From: Ferruginibacter sp.
Lineage (GTDB): Bacteria > Bacteroidota > Bacteroidia > Chitinophagales > Chitinophagaceae
Assembly: GCA_025362235.1 (NCBI GenBank)
Contig: JANYGZ010000066.1
Coordinates: 1-63,071, forward strand
DNA: 63,071 nt
Direction of reading: 5' to 3'
Each line of letters begins with the position of its first letter. The stretch's first letter is position 1. Positions 26,332-36,220 of this stretch are shown piece after piece. The notes beneath the pieces are model-generated. The model was not told the DNA's origin. It did not search any database and saw only the letters and a program-made list of their open reading frames with translations. A program made the position numbers and the translations under genes.

Positions 26332-28896
26332 ATGGCGAAAAATCTGTTAATAGTTGAGTCTCCTGCAAAAGCAAAAACCATTGAAGCTATTTTAGGAAAA
26401 GATTTTCAGGTAAAAAGTTGTTTTGGTCATATCCGCGACCTTGAAAAAAATGATATGGGCATTGATATCAATAATAATTTTAAGCCAAAATATATAGTTC
26501 CTGCTGATAAAGAACGGGTAGTAAAAGAATTAAAAAGCCTCGCTAAAAGCAGCGATGAAGTCTGGTTGGCATCGGATGAGGACCGTGAGGGCGAAAGTAT
26601 AAGCTGGCATTTGGCGGAGGTTTTAAACCTTGATCCAAAGACTACCAAACGCATTGTTTTTCACGAAATCACTAAACCTGCCATTGAAAAAGCAGTAAAA
26701 AATCCACGTATAATTAATATGGACCTGGTAAATGCCCAACAGGCAAGAAGGATTGTTGACAGGCTGGTGGGTTTTGAATTAAGCCCGGTGTTATGGAGAA
26801 AAATTGGTAAAAGTGGCGGACTTAGTGCAGGACGTGTGCAAAGCGTTGCAGTAAAATTAATAGCAGAAAAAGAAAGAGAGATCAACCAGTTTTCGGCCGT
26901 AGGAAGTTTTAAAATTGAAGCTTCTTTATCCGCAACAGATTTAAATAACAAAACAGTTTCGTTTAAAGCAGAAGGAGCAAAATATACTCAAGAAGAAAAT
27001 GCAGAAAAATTTTTGCAAACCTGCATAGGTGCAAAATATACCGTTAGCGACATACAGGTACGCCCCGGAAAACGTACGCCTGCTGCTCCTTTTACAACCA
27101 GTACACTACAGCAGGAAGCAAGCAGAAAATTAGGTTATGGTGTTGCAAAAACAATGTTGCTGGCGCAGAAATTATACGAAAGCGGAAAAATAACCTACAT
27201 GCGTACTGATAGTGTAAGCCTTGGTGAAACAGCCATGGACGCTATAAAAACAACCATAACTAAAACATACGGAAATAAATATATACAGGTACGCCAATAC
27301 AAAAATAAAAATGAAAGTGCACAGGAAGCACATGAAGCTATCAGGCCAACCTACATGGAAAATGCTACTGTAAACGATGCCGAACTTAGCCGCCTCTACG
27401 AATTGATATGGAAACGTACCATTGCTTCACAAATGAGTGATGCTGAACTGGAAAAAACAACTGCCAAAATAAATATCAGCACCAATAATGAAGAACTTAC
27501 AGCTACAGGTGAAGTATTAAAATTCGACGGGTTTTTAAAAGTGTATATGGAAGGTACTGATGAGGATACAGAGGAAGAAAATGAAAAAGAAGGAGAAAGC
27601 CGCTTGCCTGATTTAACAATCGGCCAGTCGCTCGATTTCAACCAAATGACGGCCACTGAAAAATTTACAAAACATTCTGCAAGATACACAGAAGCGTCAC
27701 TGGTAAAGAAGCTGGAAGAATTAGGCATTGGCAGGCCGAGTACTTATGCCCCAACTATTTCTACCATTATAAAAAGAACCTATGTAGAAAAGAAAGATAA
27801 GGAAGGTGTAAAAAGAACCTTTAGAATTTTAAAACTAAGAAATGATGCCATCCAAAAAATGATGGAGCAGGAAAATACCGGTGCCGAAAAATCAAAATTG
27901 TTTCCTACCGATCTTGGCCTGGTGGTAACTGATTTTTTAAACCAGCATTTTACCAAGGTTATGGACTACTCTTTTACTGCAAATATTGAAAAAGAATTTG
28001 ATGAAATTGCAGATGGGAAAATGCAATGGAGTAAAATGGTGGAAGGTTTTTATACTCCATTTCATAGCGGTGTGGCACACACGCTGGAAACAGCAGAACG
28101 TGCAGTTGGTGAAAGAATGCTGGGCGTAAGCGAAGATGGTAAACCAATAACCGCACGCATGGGCCGCTATGGGCCAATGGTACAAATTGGCAGTCAGACC
28201 GATGAGGAAAAACCACGTTTTGCAAAATTAAAGGCGGGGCAAAGTATCGAAACAATTACACTGGAAGAAGCACAGGAACTATTTAAACTTCCATTAAGTT
28301 TAGGCGAATATGACAACCTGGAATTAAGTGTAAATATCGGCCGCTTTGGGCCTTATGTAAAATGGGGAGAACAATTTGTATCTATACCAAAAGGTGAAGA
28401 TCTTTGGTCGGTAACACAGCAAAGAGCCATTGAAATTATTATGGCCCGTCAAAAAGAAGATGCACCCATTGCAATGTATGATGAAAAGCCTGTTACAAAA
28501 GGAAAGGGCCGCTTTGGCCCCTTTATTAAATGGAACGATTTGTTTATCAATATTCCACGGGCATATAATTTTGACACTCTCACTCAACAGGATTGCAATG
28601 AACTGATTGAGAAAAAAATGGAAAAGGAAGCCAACCGGTTTATCAGGCAATGGCCCGAAGAAAAGATAGCTATTGAAAATGGCCGCTGGGGCGCATTTAT
28701 CCGCTTTGGCAAAAAAATGCTAAAGCTCGGATTAAATAAAGCCAATGCAAAATATACACCCGAAGAGCTTGCTGTTATTGAGCTGGATGAAATAAAGAAA
28801 ATGATTATAGCGCAAGACCCAAAAACTTTTGACAAAAAAGCAGCGGTAAAAAAGAAGGCGGTTACAAAGAAAGCGGCGGTAAAAAAGAAAAAATAA
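26332..28896 (+). CDS. topA: DNA topoisomerase I (type IA)
   Basis: An 854-residue enzyme that relaxes negative supercoils. The Toprim domain opens the protein (LLIVESPAKAKTIEAIL, acidic DEDREGE). The catalytic tyrosine is Y289 in KITYMRTDS. The C-terminal region has four Topo_C repeats (GRYGPMVQIG, GRFGPYVKWG, GRFGPFIKWN, GRWGAFIRFG) in place of the cysteine zinc fingers of E. coli TopA. It ends in a lysine/alanine-rich basic tail of about 20 residues that probably aids DNA binding. It is monocistronic. Confidence 0.97.
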   Translation: MAKNLLIVESPAKAKTIEAILGKDFQVKSCFGHIRDLEKNDMGIDINNNFKPKYIVPADKERVVKELKSLAKSSDEVWLASDEDREGESISWHLAEVLNLDPKTTKRIVFHEITKPAIEKAVKNPRIINMDLVNAQQARRIVDRLVGFELSPVLWRKIGKSGGLSAGRVQSVAVKLIAEKEREINQFSAVGSFKIEASLSATDLNNKTVSFKAEGAKYTQEENAEKFLQTCIGAKYTVSDIQVRPGKRTPAAPFTTSTLQQEASRKLGYGVAKTMLLAQKLYESGKITYMRTDSVSLGETAMDAIKTTITKTYGNKYIQVRQYKNKNESAQEAHEAIRPTYMENATVNDAELSRLYELIWKRTIASQMSDAELEKTTAKINISTNNEELTATGEVLKFDGFLKVYMEGTDEDTEEENEKEGESRLPDLTIGQSLDFNQMTATEKFTKHSARYTEASLVKKLEELGIGRPSTYAPTISTIIKRTYVEKKDKEGVKRTFRILKLRNDAIQKMMEQENTGAEKSKLFPTDLGLVVTDFLNQHFTKVMDYSFTANIEKEFDEIADGKMQWSKMVEGFYTPFHSGVAHTLETAERAVGERMLGVSEDGKPITARMGRYGPMVQIGSQTDEEKPRFAKLKAGQSIETITLEEAQELFKLPLSLGEYDNLELSVNIGRFGPYVKWGEQFVSIPKGEDLWSVTQQRAIEIIMARQKEDAPIAMYDEKPVTKGKGRFGPFIKWNDLFINIPRAYNFDTLTQQDCNELIEKKMEKEANRFIRQWPEEKIAIENGRWGAFIRFGKKMLKLGLNKANAKYTPEELAVIELDEIKKMIIAQDPKTFDKKAAVKKKAVTKKAAVKKKK

Positions 28897-28913
28897 TTCT
28901 TTATGTCTGATGG

Positions 28914-29160
28914 CTGATTTGTTGATGTCTGATTTCTTTTAAATTGTTAGTCTTTTATTATTATAGTTGAAGTTTTCGATTTGAAAAATCTGATATCAAA
29001 ACAGATTGACTATTCTTTTTATTGGAACAGCGATAAAGTTTATATATAACGTTGATTTATCTTGGGCTTTGATACTAAATACACCCTCCCCAGCGTTTAA
29101 AAAACAACTGATGCAAACATTGTACTTCTCAAAATCAGGTATCAGACATCAACAAATCAG
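28914..29160. repeat. 247-bp intergenic segment with perfect 20-bp terminal inverted repeats
   Basis: CTGATTTGTTGATGTCTGAT at 28914-28933 is exactly inverted at 29141-29160. The outer flanks (ATGTCTGAT on the left, ATCAGACAT overlapping on the right) extend the symmetry, with a 7-bp insertion in the left arm. The interior is AT-rich and non-coding. It may be a miniature inverted-repeat element between topA and the YcxB-like gene. Confidence 0.65.
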
Positions 29161-29171
29161 ACATTCCCGTT

Positions 29172-29726
29172 ATGCTGACTTTACACTACGCCCTTAATAA
29201 AGAAGATTATAATAATTACTACATTTTTGTAACCTGGGATGCTCCCGAAAAACGGAAGAAAAGAAGCTTGTACTATCTCAAACAGATGGGGACCATTGTT
29301 TTATTTACAGCAGTATTTTTCTATACAGGCTTATTTGACAGGAGCAGTATTTTTGCCTTTATTGTTATTAGTTTTATTTTACTCACTTCCGTTGTGGCTA
29401 TAACAGGTGTACGCTCTTCTATCAGGCAACAGGCAAAAAATATAAGTGATGACCCTGAAAATGCTTCTATTTTTATACCTGCTACGGTTTCCATTTCCGA
29501 AACAGGTATTTTGTTACAGGACTAATTCAGTGAACGAAAATACCAATGGGCTGCATTTACAAAGAAGCAGGAAAATAACAATTATTATTTTTTGTTTTAT
29601 AGTTCCCTGGAAGCAATCATTATTCCTAAAAGAGTTTTTAAGCAGCCGGAACAAATATTATTTGATAACCTGCTTGCCCGCTTTTTGTCTTTTGATGCCG
29701 ACCTTGGCCACCTGGTAAAAAACTAA
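29172..29726 (+). pseudogene. YcxB-like membrane protein with in-frame stop codon
   Basis: The frame from ATG 29172 to TAA 29726 encodes 184 codons interrupted by one TAA at codon 118 (29523-29525). Before it are two membrane segments (about residues 39-80) and a beta strand ending ISETGILLQD. After it the same frame continues FSERKYQWAAFTKKQENNNY and LEAIIIPKRVF, the diagnostic end of the YcxB-like domain. So a single codon separates two halves of one recognisable protein. It is either a nonsense mutation, a read error or a read-through site. Confidence 0.75.
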
Positions 29727-29831
29727 TACCCGCTATTTTGGTGCATTTAAAAAGTTAATCACACACCTGTGGAAAATTTTAACTTCTTTATATTACCGTA
29801 TTTAACGAATTTCAATTACAAATAAAAAACC

Positions 29832-30701
29832 TTGATAGAAAACAAAGAGATATCAGCACTTTTTCATTTGATAGACGACCCGGATACCGATGTTTACGGT
29901 ACGGTTAGTGATAAAATAATTTCCTTCGGTAAAGCCATTATTCCAAACCTGGAAGATCTTTGGGAAAATACATTGAATGAAGAAGTGCAGGAAAGAATTG
30001 AATTGCTGATTCATAAACTACACTTTCGCGACCTAAGCAATGATTTTATAAACTGGAAGAACGGAAGCTGCGAATTGCTGCAGGGTTCTTTGTTAACTGC
30101 ACAATACCATTACCCTGAGATGCAGGCACTGCAAGCCTTACAGGAAATTGAGAAGATGCGCCGCAACATCTGGCTGGAGCTTAATAATTATCTTACGCCG
30201 CTTGAAAAAATAAACGTACTTACCAGTATCCTCTATAATTATTACAAACAAAAAGGTGTTGAAATTGCTTACAGCCAGCCGGAAGATTTTTTAATTAATA
30301 AAACACTCGAAACAAAAAAAGGGAATGCCATCAGCAACGGTATTATTTATTTAGTGTTGTGTGAGTTATTGGATATCCCGGTAAAAGCGATTAATATCCC
30401 CCGGCAGTTTATATTGGGTTATTTTGATTTGCAGTATGAGTTTATGAACCCTATCAGCCATTCATCGCAAAAAATAATTTTTTATATTGATCCGCTGAAC
30501 GGGCAAATTTATTCGCATAAAGACATTGAGAGTTATTTTAAACGTATCAATGTACCTCCTACTACTTCTTATTTTAAGCAAATGGACAATAGGCGCATCA
30601 TACAATTTTTGCTGGAAGAACTAAGTAAATGTTTTGATGATGACCGTAACCGTTATAAGATGGATGAGCTGCTGGCTATTGTAAAATTATTAGACGATTG
30701 A
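29832..30701 (+). CDS. SirB1/transglutaminase-like family protein
   Basis: A 289-residue soluble protein of the SirB1 (Transglut_core2) type. The N-terminal helical part has YGTVSDKIISFGKAIIPNLEDLWE; the core contains EKINVLTSILYNYY, AISNGIIYLVLCELLDIPVKAI and IDPLNGQIYS. The motifs of active transglutaminases (Cys, His, Asp) are not clearly conserved, so enzymatic activity is doubtful. The start is a TTG at 29832; the first in-frame ATG lies about 95 codons later, well inside the domain. Confidence 0.85.
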   Translation: MIENKEISALFHLIDDPDTDVYGTVSDKIISFGKAIIPNLEDLWENTLNEEVQERIELLIHKLHFRDLSNDFINWKNGSCELLQGSLLTAQYHYPEMQALQALQEIEKMRRNIWLELNNYLTPLEKINVLTSILYNYYKQKGVEIAYSQPEDFLINKTLETKKGNAISNGIIYLVLCELLDIPVKAINIPRQFILGYFDLQYEFMNPISHSSQKIIFYIDPLNGQIYSHKDIESYFKRINVPPTTSYFKQMDNRRIIQFLLEELSKCFDDDRNRYKMDELLAIVKLLDD

Positions 30702-30840
30702 TTTGAGATATGGTAATAAATCCGTTGTGATATTTCATGAACAACTTCCCTCTATTTGCAGATAGTTAAATTTCACTACTATTATAATAATTAAGAACAA
30801 TCTAAGTAACTTGTTGTTACACTTTTAAAATAATTATACA

Positions 30841-31311
30841 ATGAAAGCAAATATTGGCCTATCAGATAAAAATTCAAAAGAAGTTGCGGGCATTTTAAAT
30901 AAGATACTGGCAGATGAATACCTACTCTATACCAAAACCAGGAATTATCATTGGAATATTGAGGGATCTAATTTTATGGAAATGCACCTCTTTTTTGAAA
31001 ATCAATATACTGCTATTGATGAATCAATTGATGAAATTGCAGAAAGAGTAAGGCAGATTGGCCACTATGCCCAGGGAAGATTAACTGATTTTATTAAACA
31101 AAGCCAGTTGGTAGAGCAGGCGTATACAAGTGAACAACAAAAACAACTGAAAAATTTATTGGATGACCACGAAGCAATCATTCGTTTTTTAAGATTGCAT
31201 ATTGATATTTTTACTGATAAATATAAAGATGCTGGCAACGCAGATTTTATTACCGGCCTTATGGAAAAGCATGAAAAGATGGCCTGGTTTTTACGTTCTT
31301 ACCTTAAATAA
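30841..31311 (+). CDS. dps: Dps family ferritin-like protein
   Basis: A 156-residue four-helix protein of normal Dps length. The ferroxidase-site region is present: YLLYTKTRNYHWNIEGSNFMEMHLFFE and YTAIDESIDEIAERVRQIG. Dps dodecamers store iron using hydrogen peroxide and protect DNA in stress. It is monocistronic, with 139 bp of AT-rich upstream sequence, and converges on a GNAT gene with only 2 bp between stops. Confidence 0.95.
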   Translation: MKANIGLSDKNSKEVAGILNKILADEYLLYTKTRNYHWNIEGSNFMEMHLFFENQYTAIDESIDEIAERVRQIGHYAQGRLTDFIKQSQLVEQAYTSEQQKQLKNLLDDHEAIIRFLRLHIDIFTDKYKDAGNADFITGLMEKHEKMAWFLRSYLK

Positions 31312-31313
31312 TC

Positions 31314-31763
31314 TTAGCTGGATAAAGAGAACTGGTAAAAAAAATCGGTCTGTTTTATCCAGCCATTTTTTTCATAAACAGATTGTGCTTTATAATTATC
31401 AAAAGCCGTTTCCAGCAACAACCATTTGGTCCCGGTCTTACTGCCATATTCTTTTGCCTTATTTAGCAATGCGTCTGCAATGCCCTGCTCACGGGCATTT
31501 TCAGCAACAAACAAATCGTTTAGTAATAATGCCGGCTTTAATGAAACTGAGGAAAAAATAGGATACAATTGCGTAAACCCAACCGCTTCTTCATTTAAAA
31601 AAGCAATAAAAATAGTTGATTCGTTTTGGGAAATTCTTTCATATAAAAAATCACTTGCTGCTTCAATATCACTTGCCTGCTTATAAAAAACACGGTAAGC
31701 ATTAAACAACGGAGCTATATATTTTACATCGTTAATACCAGCCTCTTTTATTTGTAATAACAT
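31314..31763 (-). CDS. GNAT family N-acetyltransferase
   Basis: A 149-residue acetyltransferase. The acetyl-CoA-binding motif A is LNDLFVAENAREQGIADALL, followed by the family's NYKAQSVYEKNGW motif. The substrate cannot be predicted. It is a single gene between dps and csaA. Confidence 0.88.
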   Translation of the reverse strand: MLLQIKEAGINDVKYIAPLFNAYRVFYKQASDIEAASDFLYERISQNESTIFIAFLNEEAVGFTQLYPIFSSVSLKPALLLNDLFVAENAREQGIADALLNKAKEYGSKTGTKWLLLETAFDNYKAQSVYEKNGWIKQTDFFYQFSLSS

Positions 31764-31818
31764 AAAAAATTATTTAATTTTCAATATTACAACATTATTA
31801 TACAACTAAAATAGTGAA

Positions 31819-32148
31819 ATGATTACATGGGATGATTTTGAAAAAATAGATATGCGGTTAGGTACCATTACAGCAGTGGCTGATTTTCCAAAAGCAAAGA
31901 AACCCGCCTACCAGCTAACCATCGATTTCGGTGAATTGGGTATTAAAAAATCATCGGCACAAATAACCACTCTTTATACAAAGGAGCAATTAATTGGCAG
32001 GCAGGTTATTGCCGTGGTTAATTTTAAGCCCAAACAAATTGCAAATTTTGTAAGTGAATGTCTGGTGCTGGGCGTTTACAACCAGGATAATGAAGCAGTA
32101 TTATTACAACCCTCTTAACCCGTTACAAATAGTTGCCGCATTGGTTAA
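31819..32148 (+). pseudogene. csaA: CsaA-like tRNA-binding domain protein with premature in-frame stop
   Basis: The ATG at 31819 opens an OB-fold protein with the CsaA motifs DDFEKIDMRLGTI, VADFPKAKKPAYQLTIDFGE, SSAQITTLY and LVLGVYNQDNEAVLLQPS. It stops at TAA 32116-32118 after 99 residues. CsaA proteins normally end about 10 residues later with PxPNGxRIG. Here the frame after the stop reads PVTNSCRIG and then TAA at 32146-32148, so the missing end is still encoded. A single CAA to TAA change would explain it. The truncated protein may still fold. Confidence 0.75.
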
Positions 32149-32435
32149 ACAGCGTAGAAGCGTTCTAAAAAAATACTTATTTTTTTAAAATTATCTTTAT
32201 TCAATGTAAAAAAATGGTTCCTGCCTTCTTTGCGGCAAGCCACCAGTTCACTGTCTGATAATAGTTTTATATGGTGAGAGCAGGTGGGTTGAGAAAGTCC
32301 AGTAAGCTGTTGTACATCACCGCAACATATCTCTCCTTTATTGTATATTTCCTGGAGGATGGATAACCTGCATGGATCTGCGATAGCATTCATTGCTTTT
32401 TCTATAAACTTTGTCTCACTTTTAACTGTACTCAT
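32145..32435 (-). CDS. ArsR-family transcriptional regulator
   Basis: A 96-residue winged helix-turn-helix repressor. The recognition region is GDVQQLTGLSQPTCSHHIKLL, followed by the wing (ELVACRKEGRNHFFTL). Cysteines in EICCGD and PTCSHH might sense metal or thiol signals, but the classical CVC motif is absent. It is divergent from ogt, with 83 bp between starts, and may regulate it. Its 3' end overlaps the last bases of the extended csaA frame. Confidence 0.88.
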   Translation of the reverse strand: MSTVKSETKFIEKAMNAIADPCRLSILQEIYNKGEICCGDVQQLTGLSQPTCSHHIKLLSDSELVACRKEGRNHFFTLNKDNFKKISIFLERFYAV

Positions 32436-32518
32436 AACCAGGCATTTCCTTTATCAAAGAAATCAATTTTTTTTAGTTTGGCAATATTAATTCATTTAAA
32501 TTTATCAATATATTTTTT

Positions 32519-33031
32519 ATGTCTACAGCAATTGCATTATATAACTCTCCTATTGGTACTATTTTAATTGAATCAGCGGATGAATGTATAACTGCTTTGC
32601 TTTTTAGAGATGAAAAAAACGGGCAAGAAAAGGAGGAGGCTATAATTAATGATCAGGATAAAAGTGACGGGCTGATTAATAAATGCCAGCAACAATTGAA
32701 AGAATATTTTGAAGGCACTAGAAGGGAGTTTGATTTTCCCATTCAACAAAGCGGTACGGCTTTTCAACAAAAAATATGGGCAGGTCTTTTAGAGATTCCT
32801 TACGGAAAAACAATCAGTTACCTCGATCTGTCTAAAAGAACCGGTGATGCAAAAGCAATAAGAGCAGTTGGTACAACCAATGGTAAAAATCAATTAAGCA
32901 TAGTGGTACCTTGTCATAGAGTTATAGGCAGCAATGGCGGTTTAACCGGCTATGCCGGCGGGTTGTGGCGAAAAAGATGGTTATTGGAACATGAAGGAAA
33001 ATTTGCAAACGGTGTACAAACACTTTTTTAA
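32519..33031 (+). CDS. ogt: Methylated-DNA--protein-cysteine methyltransferase
   Basis: A 170-residue suicide repair enzyme that removes alkyl groups from O6-alkylguanine. The acceptor cysteine is C132 in VVPCHRVIG. The DNA-binding helix-turn-helix segment (IPYGKTISYLDLSKRTG, AIRAVGTTNGKNQ) and the terminal GYAGGLWRKRWLLEHE are normal. It converges with cdd across a strong hairpin. Confidence 0.95.
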   Translation: MSTAIALYNSPIGTILIESADECITALLFRDEKNGQEKEEAIINDQDKSDGLINKCQQQLKEYFEGTRREFDFPIQQSGTAFQQKIWAGLLEIPYGKTISYLDLSKRTGDAKAIRAVGTTNGKNQLSIVVPCHRVIGSNGGLTGYAGGLWRKRWLLEHEGKFANGVQTLF

Positions 33032-33033
33032 AT

Positions 33034-33066
33034 CTACCGGTCAGACGGAGACCGTCAGGCCGGTAG
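33034..33066. terminator. Hairpin between convergent ogt and cdd
   Basis: CTACCGG/CCGGTAG arms enclose a second stem GACGG-AGA-CCGTC with 3-base internal loops. The structure is symmetrical and lies between two converging genes, so it may terminate both, though no clear T-run follows. Confidence 0.55.
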
Positions 33067-33069
33067 TGG

Positions 33070-33555
33070 CTATTTCATATCTACCGCAGTAAATGATAAA
33101 GGCAATAAGTAATTTGCTTTTTCAATGATGTACACTTCGCCTTTAAGGCCAGCTAAAATAATTTTTATTGGCTGATGTGTACGGTCTTCATATTCTGCAA
33201 GGCTTTGACGGCAAATACCACAAGGTGATATCGGGCTTTTACTTTCGCCTTTTAAATTATCATAACTGATTGCCATTGTAATAATAGCTGCTGTACCGTA
33301 TTGCGAAGCAATGGCAGAAAGCAATACCCTTTCGGCACAAATGCCCACCGGGTACGATGCATTTTCCTGGTTGGTGGCTGTTACTATCGTTCCATTGGCC
33401 AGTATAGCGGCAGCGCCTACACGAAAATTTGAATAAGGTGCATAAGCCTGTTGGGTGATGGCTCTTGCCTGCTCTAATAATTCGCTGTCACTTTCATTTA
33501 ATTCTTCGGAGGAATAATATATTTCTACTGCAAAGGGAATATCTTTTTTTATCAT
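33070..33555 (-). CDS. cdd: Cytidine deaminase
   Basis: A 161-residue zinc enzyme that deaminates cytidine and deoxycytidine for pyrimidine salvage. The zinc and catalytic motifs are intact: CAER (catalytic glutamate) in SYPVGICAERVLLSAI and PCGICRQ. The N-terminal YAPYSNFRVGAA segment is typical. Length fits the Bacteroidota homologues. Confidence 0.95.
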   Translation of the reverse strand: MIKKDIPFAVEIYYSSEELNESDSELLEQARAITQQAYAPYSNFRVGAAAILANGTIVTATNQENASYPVGICAERVLLSAIASQYGTAAIITMAISYDNLKGESKSPISPCGICRQSLAEYEDRTHQPIKIILAGLKGEVYIIEKANYLLPLSFTAVDMK

Positions 33556-33618
33556 CGAACTTATTTTAAATATACGTTAGCAAATTTCCGGCTATTGATT
33601 TTCTATAATTAGTACAAT

Positions 33619-33649
33619 AAAAAAACCTCCTTACATTACTATAAGGAGG
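33619..33649 (-). terminator. Intrinsic terminator of lepB
   Basis: On the minus strand, CCTCCTTA pairs with TAAGGAGG around an 8-base loop, followed by seven T. It lies 42 bp beyond the lepB stop. Confidence 0.85.
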
Positions 33650-33690
33650 ATGTTCTATATTTTGAAATTACGATTAAATATCAATAACAA

Positions 33691-35238
33691 TTAATTTATC
33701 CAGCGGAACAATCTTTTCCATCTTGGGCCACCTTCCCAGCTAAACCAAATCAGTGAAGCTTTACCCACTACATGGTCTTCGGGTACAAAGCCCCAATATC
33801 GGCTGTCTAATGAATTGTGGCGGTTATCTCCCATTAACCAATAGTAATTCATTTTAAAAGTATAGGTTGCAGCTTCTTTGCCATTTACAAAAAAATTACC
33901 TCCCCTATTTTCCAGTTCATTGCCTTCGTAAGTTCTTATGCAACGTTCGTAACGGATATAATTATCAGGTGTTAATTCAATGCTGGCTCCCTTTTTAGGA
34001 ATCCACATGGGACCATAATTATCTGCAGTCCATTTATTAACGGTATCGTAATAAGGAAACAGCCTGTTTTCTATCGGCGCCATATAGTCTGAAACGGCAT
34101 AGCCTTTTGGTATACTCAGGTGCAGCTTTTCCTCGTTGGTAATATTTACCAGGTATATATTGTTGTTCATCTGCAAAACGTCTCCCTGTTCGGGGCGCAC
34201 ATGTATACCCATTGGCTCAAGCGTTTCTTTATCCAGCTCCGGTGAATTAGGGGGAGTTGTAATTATATAGCGCCGTTGGGCCTGTGGAAAAAAATCCTGT
34301 GGCTTACCATTAATCAACAACAATCCGTTTACCACCTGTATAGTATCACCGGCAATACCTACACAACGTTTAATAAAATTTTCTCTTTTGTCAACCGGCC
34401 TCGTAATAATCATATCCCCGTATTTGTTCCACACTTCTTCCCGGGCCTTTTGCTCTGATATATGCTCGTGATTCATTTCATCCCTTATTTCCTGGTAATA
34501 GGTTGTTTGGGAGCCAAACTGCTGCTGGCCATCTACAGTAGGGTCATTAATTAATGTATCATTTGTGGGGAAATTAAATACCACGGCATCGTTTCGTTTA
34601 ACAGGGCTTGCAAACCACCTTGTATAAGGTATATGAATCCATTCCAAATAACTCTTTGCATTAACAAGCGGCATGGTGTGATGAACAAATGGCATTGCTA
34701 TTGGTGTGTTGGGTATACGTGGCCCGTAAGTCCATTTACTTACAAATAAAAAATCATTTACAAGTAATGTTTTTTCTTCGGATGGTGTTGGAATAGTGTA
34801 TGCTTCAAAAACAAAAGTGCGTATAAGCGTTGCCGCTACTACGGCAAAAGCGGCTGCGTCTATCCATTCACGGGCGGCTGATTTTTTATAATTATTTACA
34901 ACAAGGGAGCCTGCATATTTTTCATTTTTTGAATAACCCAGGTAAGGGAAATAAATAAAAGGTATTAATACTGTTGCAGCATGATGCCAGAACCCGAAAC
35001 GGCCAAAATGTTCAACAAATTTAATAGTGATCCAGATGGTAATAAACTGGCCGGCGATAGGAATAAGCTGCAAAAAAAACCAGATCAATGGCAGCTTCAT
35101 TTTTTGTACCATGCACCAGGTATTATAAAATGGCACCAATGCCCTCCAGGGTTCTATACCTGCTTTTTTAAACATACCATACAAACCAATATGCCAGCCA
35201 ATGGTGGCAACAATAAAAATAATCCAGCCAATACTCAT
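33691..35238 (-). CDS. lepB: Signal peptidase I, long Bacteroidota type
   Basis: A 515-residue membrane protease that removes signal peptides. The N-terminal ~110 residues add several membrane segments before the usual anchor ([21 protein letters not shown]). The catalytic serine region is [20 protein letters not shown], the catalytic lysine lies in [13 protein letters not shown], and box E is [25 protein letters not shown]. The residue after the serine is usually methionine but is glutamate here. The insert between boxes is long, as in other Bacteroidota enzymes. It is monocistronic. Confidence 0.95.
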   Translation of the reverse strand: MSIGWIIFIVATIGWHIGLYGMFKKAGIEPWRALVPFYNTWCMVQKMKLPLIWFFLQLIPIAGQFITIWITIKFVEHFGRFGFWHHAATVLIPFIYFPYLGYSKNEKYAGSLVVNNYKKSAAREWIDAAAFAVVAATLIRTFVFEAYTIPTPSEEKTLLVNDFLFVSKWTYGPRIPNTPIAMPFVHHTMPLVNAKSYLEWIHIPYTRWFASPVKRNDAVVFNFPTNDTLINDPTVDGQQQFGSQTTYYQEIRDEMNHEHISEQKAREEVWNKYGDMIITRPVDKRENFIKRCVGIAGDTIQVVNGLLLINGKPQDFFPQAQRRYIITTPPNSPELDKETLEPMGIHVRPEQGDVLQMNNNIYLVNITNEEKLHLSIPKGYAVSDYMAPIENRLFPYYDTVNKWTADNYGPMWIPKKGASIELTPDNYIRYERCIRTYEGNELENRGGNFFVNGKEAATYTFKMNYYWLMGDNRHNSLDSRYWGFVPEDHVVGKASLIWFSWEGGPRWKRLFRWIN

Positions 35239-35439
35239 AAGTAAAATTTTATAAGTGCCAAAAATACCATAATTAAACTGTTGATAAGGTTTTATGCAAA
35301 AAATGTTTTGAAATGTTTAACAGTAAAACTGTTATGGATTCACCCAAAATGTTTTTATAAATGCTTTGCGGAATTGTTTGAGAAGAAATACAACATTTAA
35401 AATATAGCTAAAATGTAAAACATGGCAGGTCAACTTGCT

Positions 35440-36078
35440 TTATAATACCGAATTAATAAAACGGCTTACTTCCTCTGCCTTATTCATAATCATAAAATGG
35501 CCCCCTCCTTCCACAATATGGGTTGGCGTAATATTTTTAATAGGAAATAATTTATCATTATCACCATGTATATGAAAAAGTTCAGGCGGCTGCCAATCAT
35601 TGCGCCAGTTGATGGCTTCATTAACCGCCCAGTTGGTATAAACAATATGTTCCTTCTGCCTGTAGTTGCGTATCATGGCTTTTTCATCAGGAGTGCTTAC
35701 ACCAAGTATCCTGTTCTGTATTGGCTCCAGTATTTTATAAGCCCGCATGGAGAAAAATTTATTAAGCTTTAGTTTGCCCGAACATTTCATCCATCCTGGT
35801 AATTCCATTGTTGATTTTATACTGGATATGATAATAATTTTTTGTACTGGTAAAAATTTTGCAATTTCTATACTCAGCATACCCCCAAAAGAAAGACCCA
35901 TCAATACAGGGTTTTCTTCTTTAATACCGGCACTCATCCTTTTTGCATACTGCTCAATCGTTTCCTTTTCCAATGGTTGTAACCAGGGCATGTAAACCAA
36001 TTCATAACCATCAATTTTTAAGTTGGAAAAAGCCCTTTCATCTGCCCCTAATCCGCTGATACAATAAATTTTTTTCAT
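35440..36078 (-). CDS. Small alpha/beta hydrolase
   Basis: A 212-residue protein. It opens YCISGLGADERAF, has a nucleophile elbow MGLSFGG, an acid in HGDNDKLFP and a histidine in EGGGHFMIM. This is the compact hydrolase fold seen in many Bacteroidota proteins of unknown substrate. It has no signal peptide and stands alone. Confidence 0.85.
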   Translation of the reverse strand: MKKIYCISGLGADERAFSNLKIDGYELVYMPWLQPLEKETIEQYAKRMSAGIKEENPVLMGLSFGGMLSIEIAKFLPVQKIIIISSIKSTMELPGWMKCSGKLKLNKFFSMRAYKILEPIQNRILGVSTPDEKAMIRNYRQKEHIVYTNWAVNEAINWRNDWQPPELFHIHGDNDKLFPIKNITPTHIVEGGGHFMIMNKAEEVSRFINSVL

Positions 36079-36220
36079 AGTTATTTCAAGCGTTGAGAAT
36101 AATTTCTAATTATAAACTATTGAAACAGGCAGGTTTTATATTTTTAAATTATTGTATTGACACATTTCAATATCCGCTTTAAAGGATAGAAGATATTCGA
36201 GTTATTTTTTAATATACTTT

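Noticed and set aside
29006..29197. Plus-strand ORF of 63 codons within the inverted-repeat segment
   Set aside because: It lies inside the MITE-like interior, has no family resemblance and overlaps the YcxB start.
33691..35238. Loss of function of LepB because of SEEK instead of SMEK
   Set aside because: The catalytic serine, lysine and box E are intact; the residue after serine is probably variable in this group.
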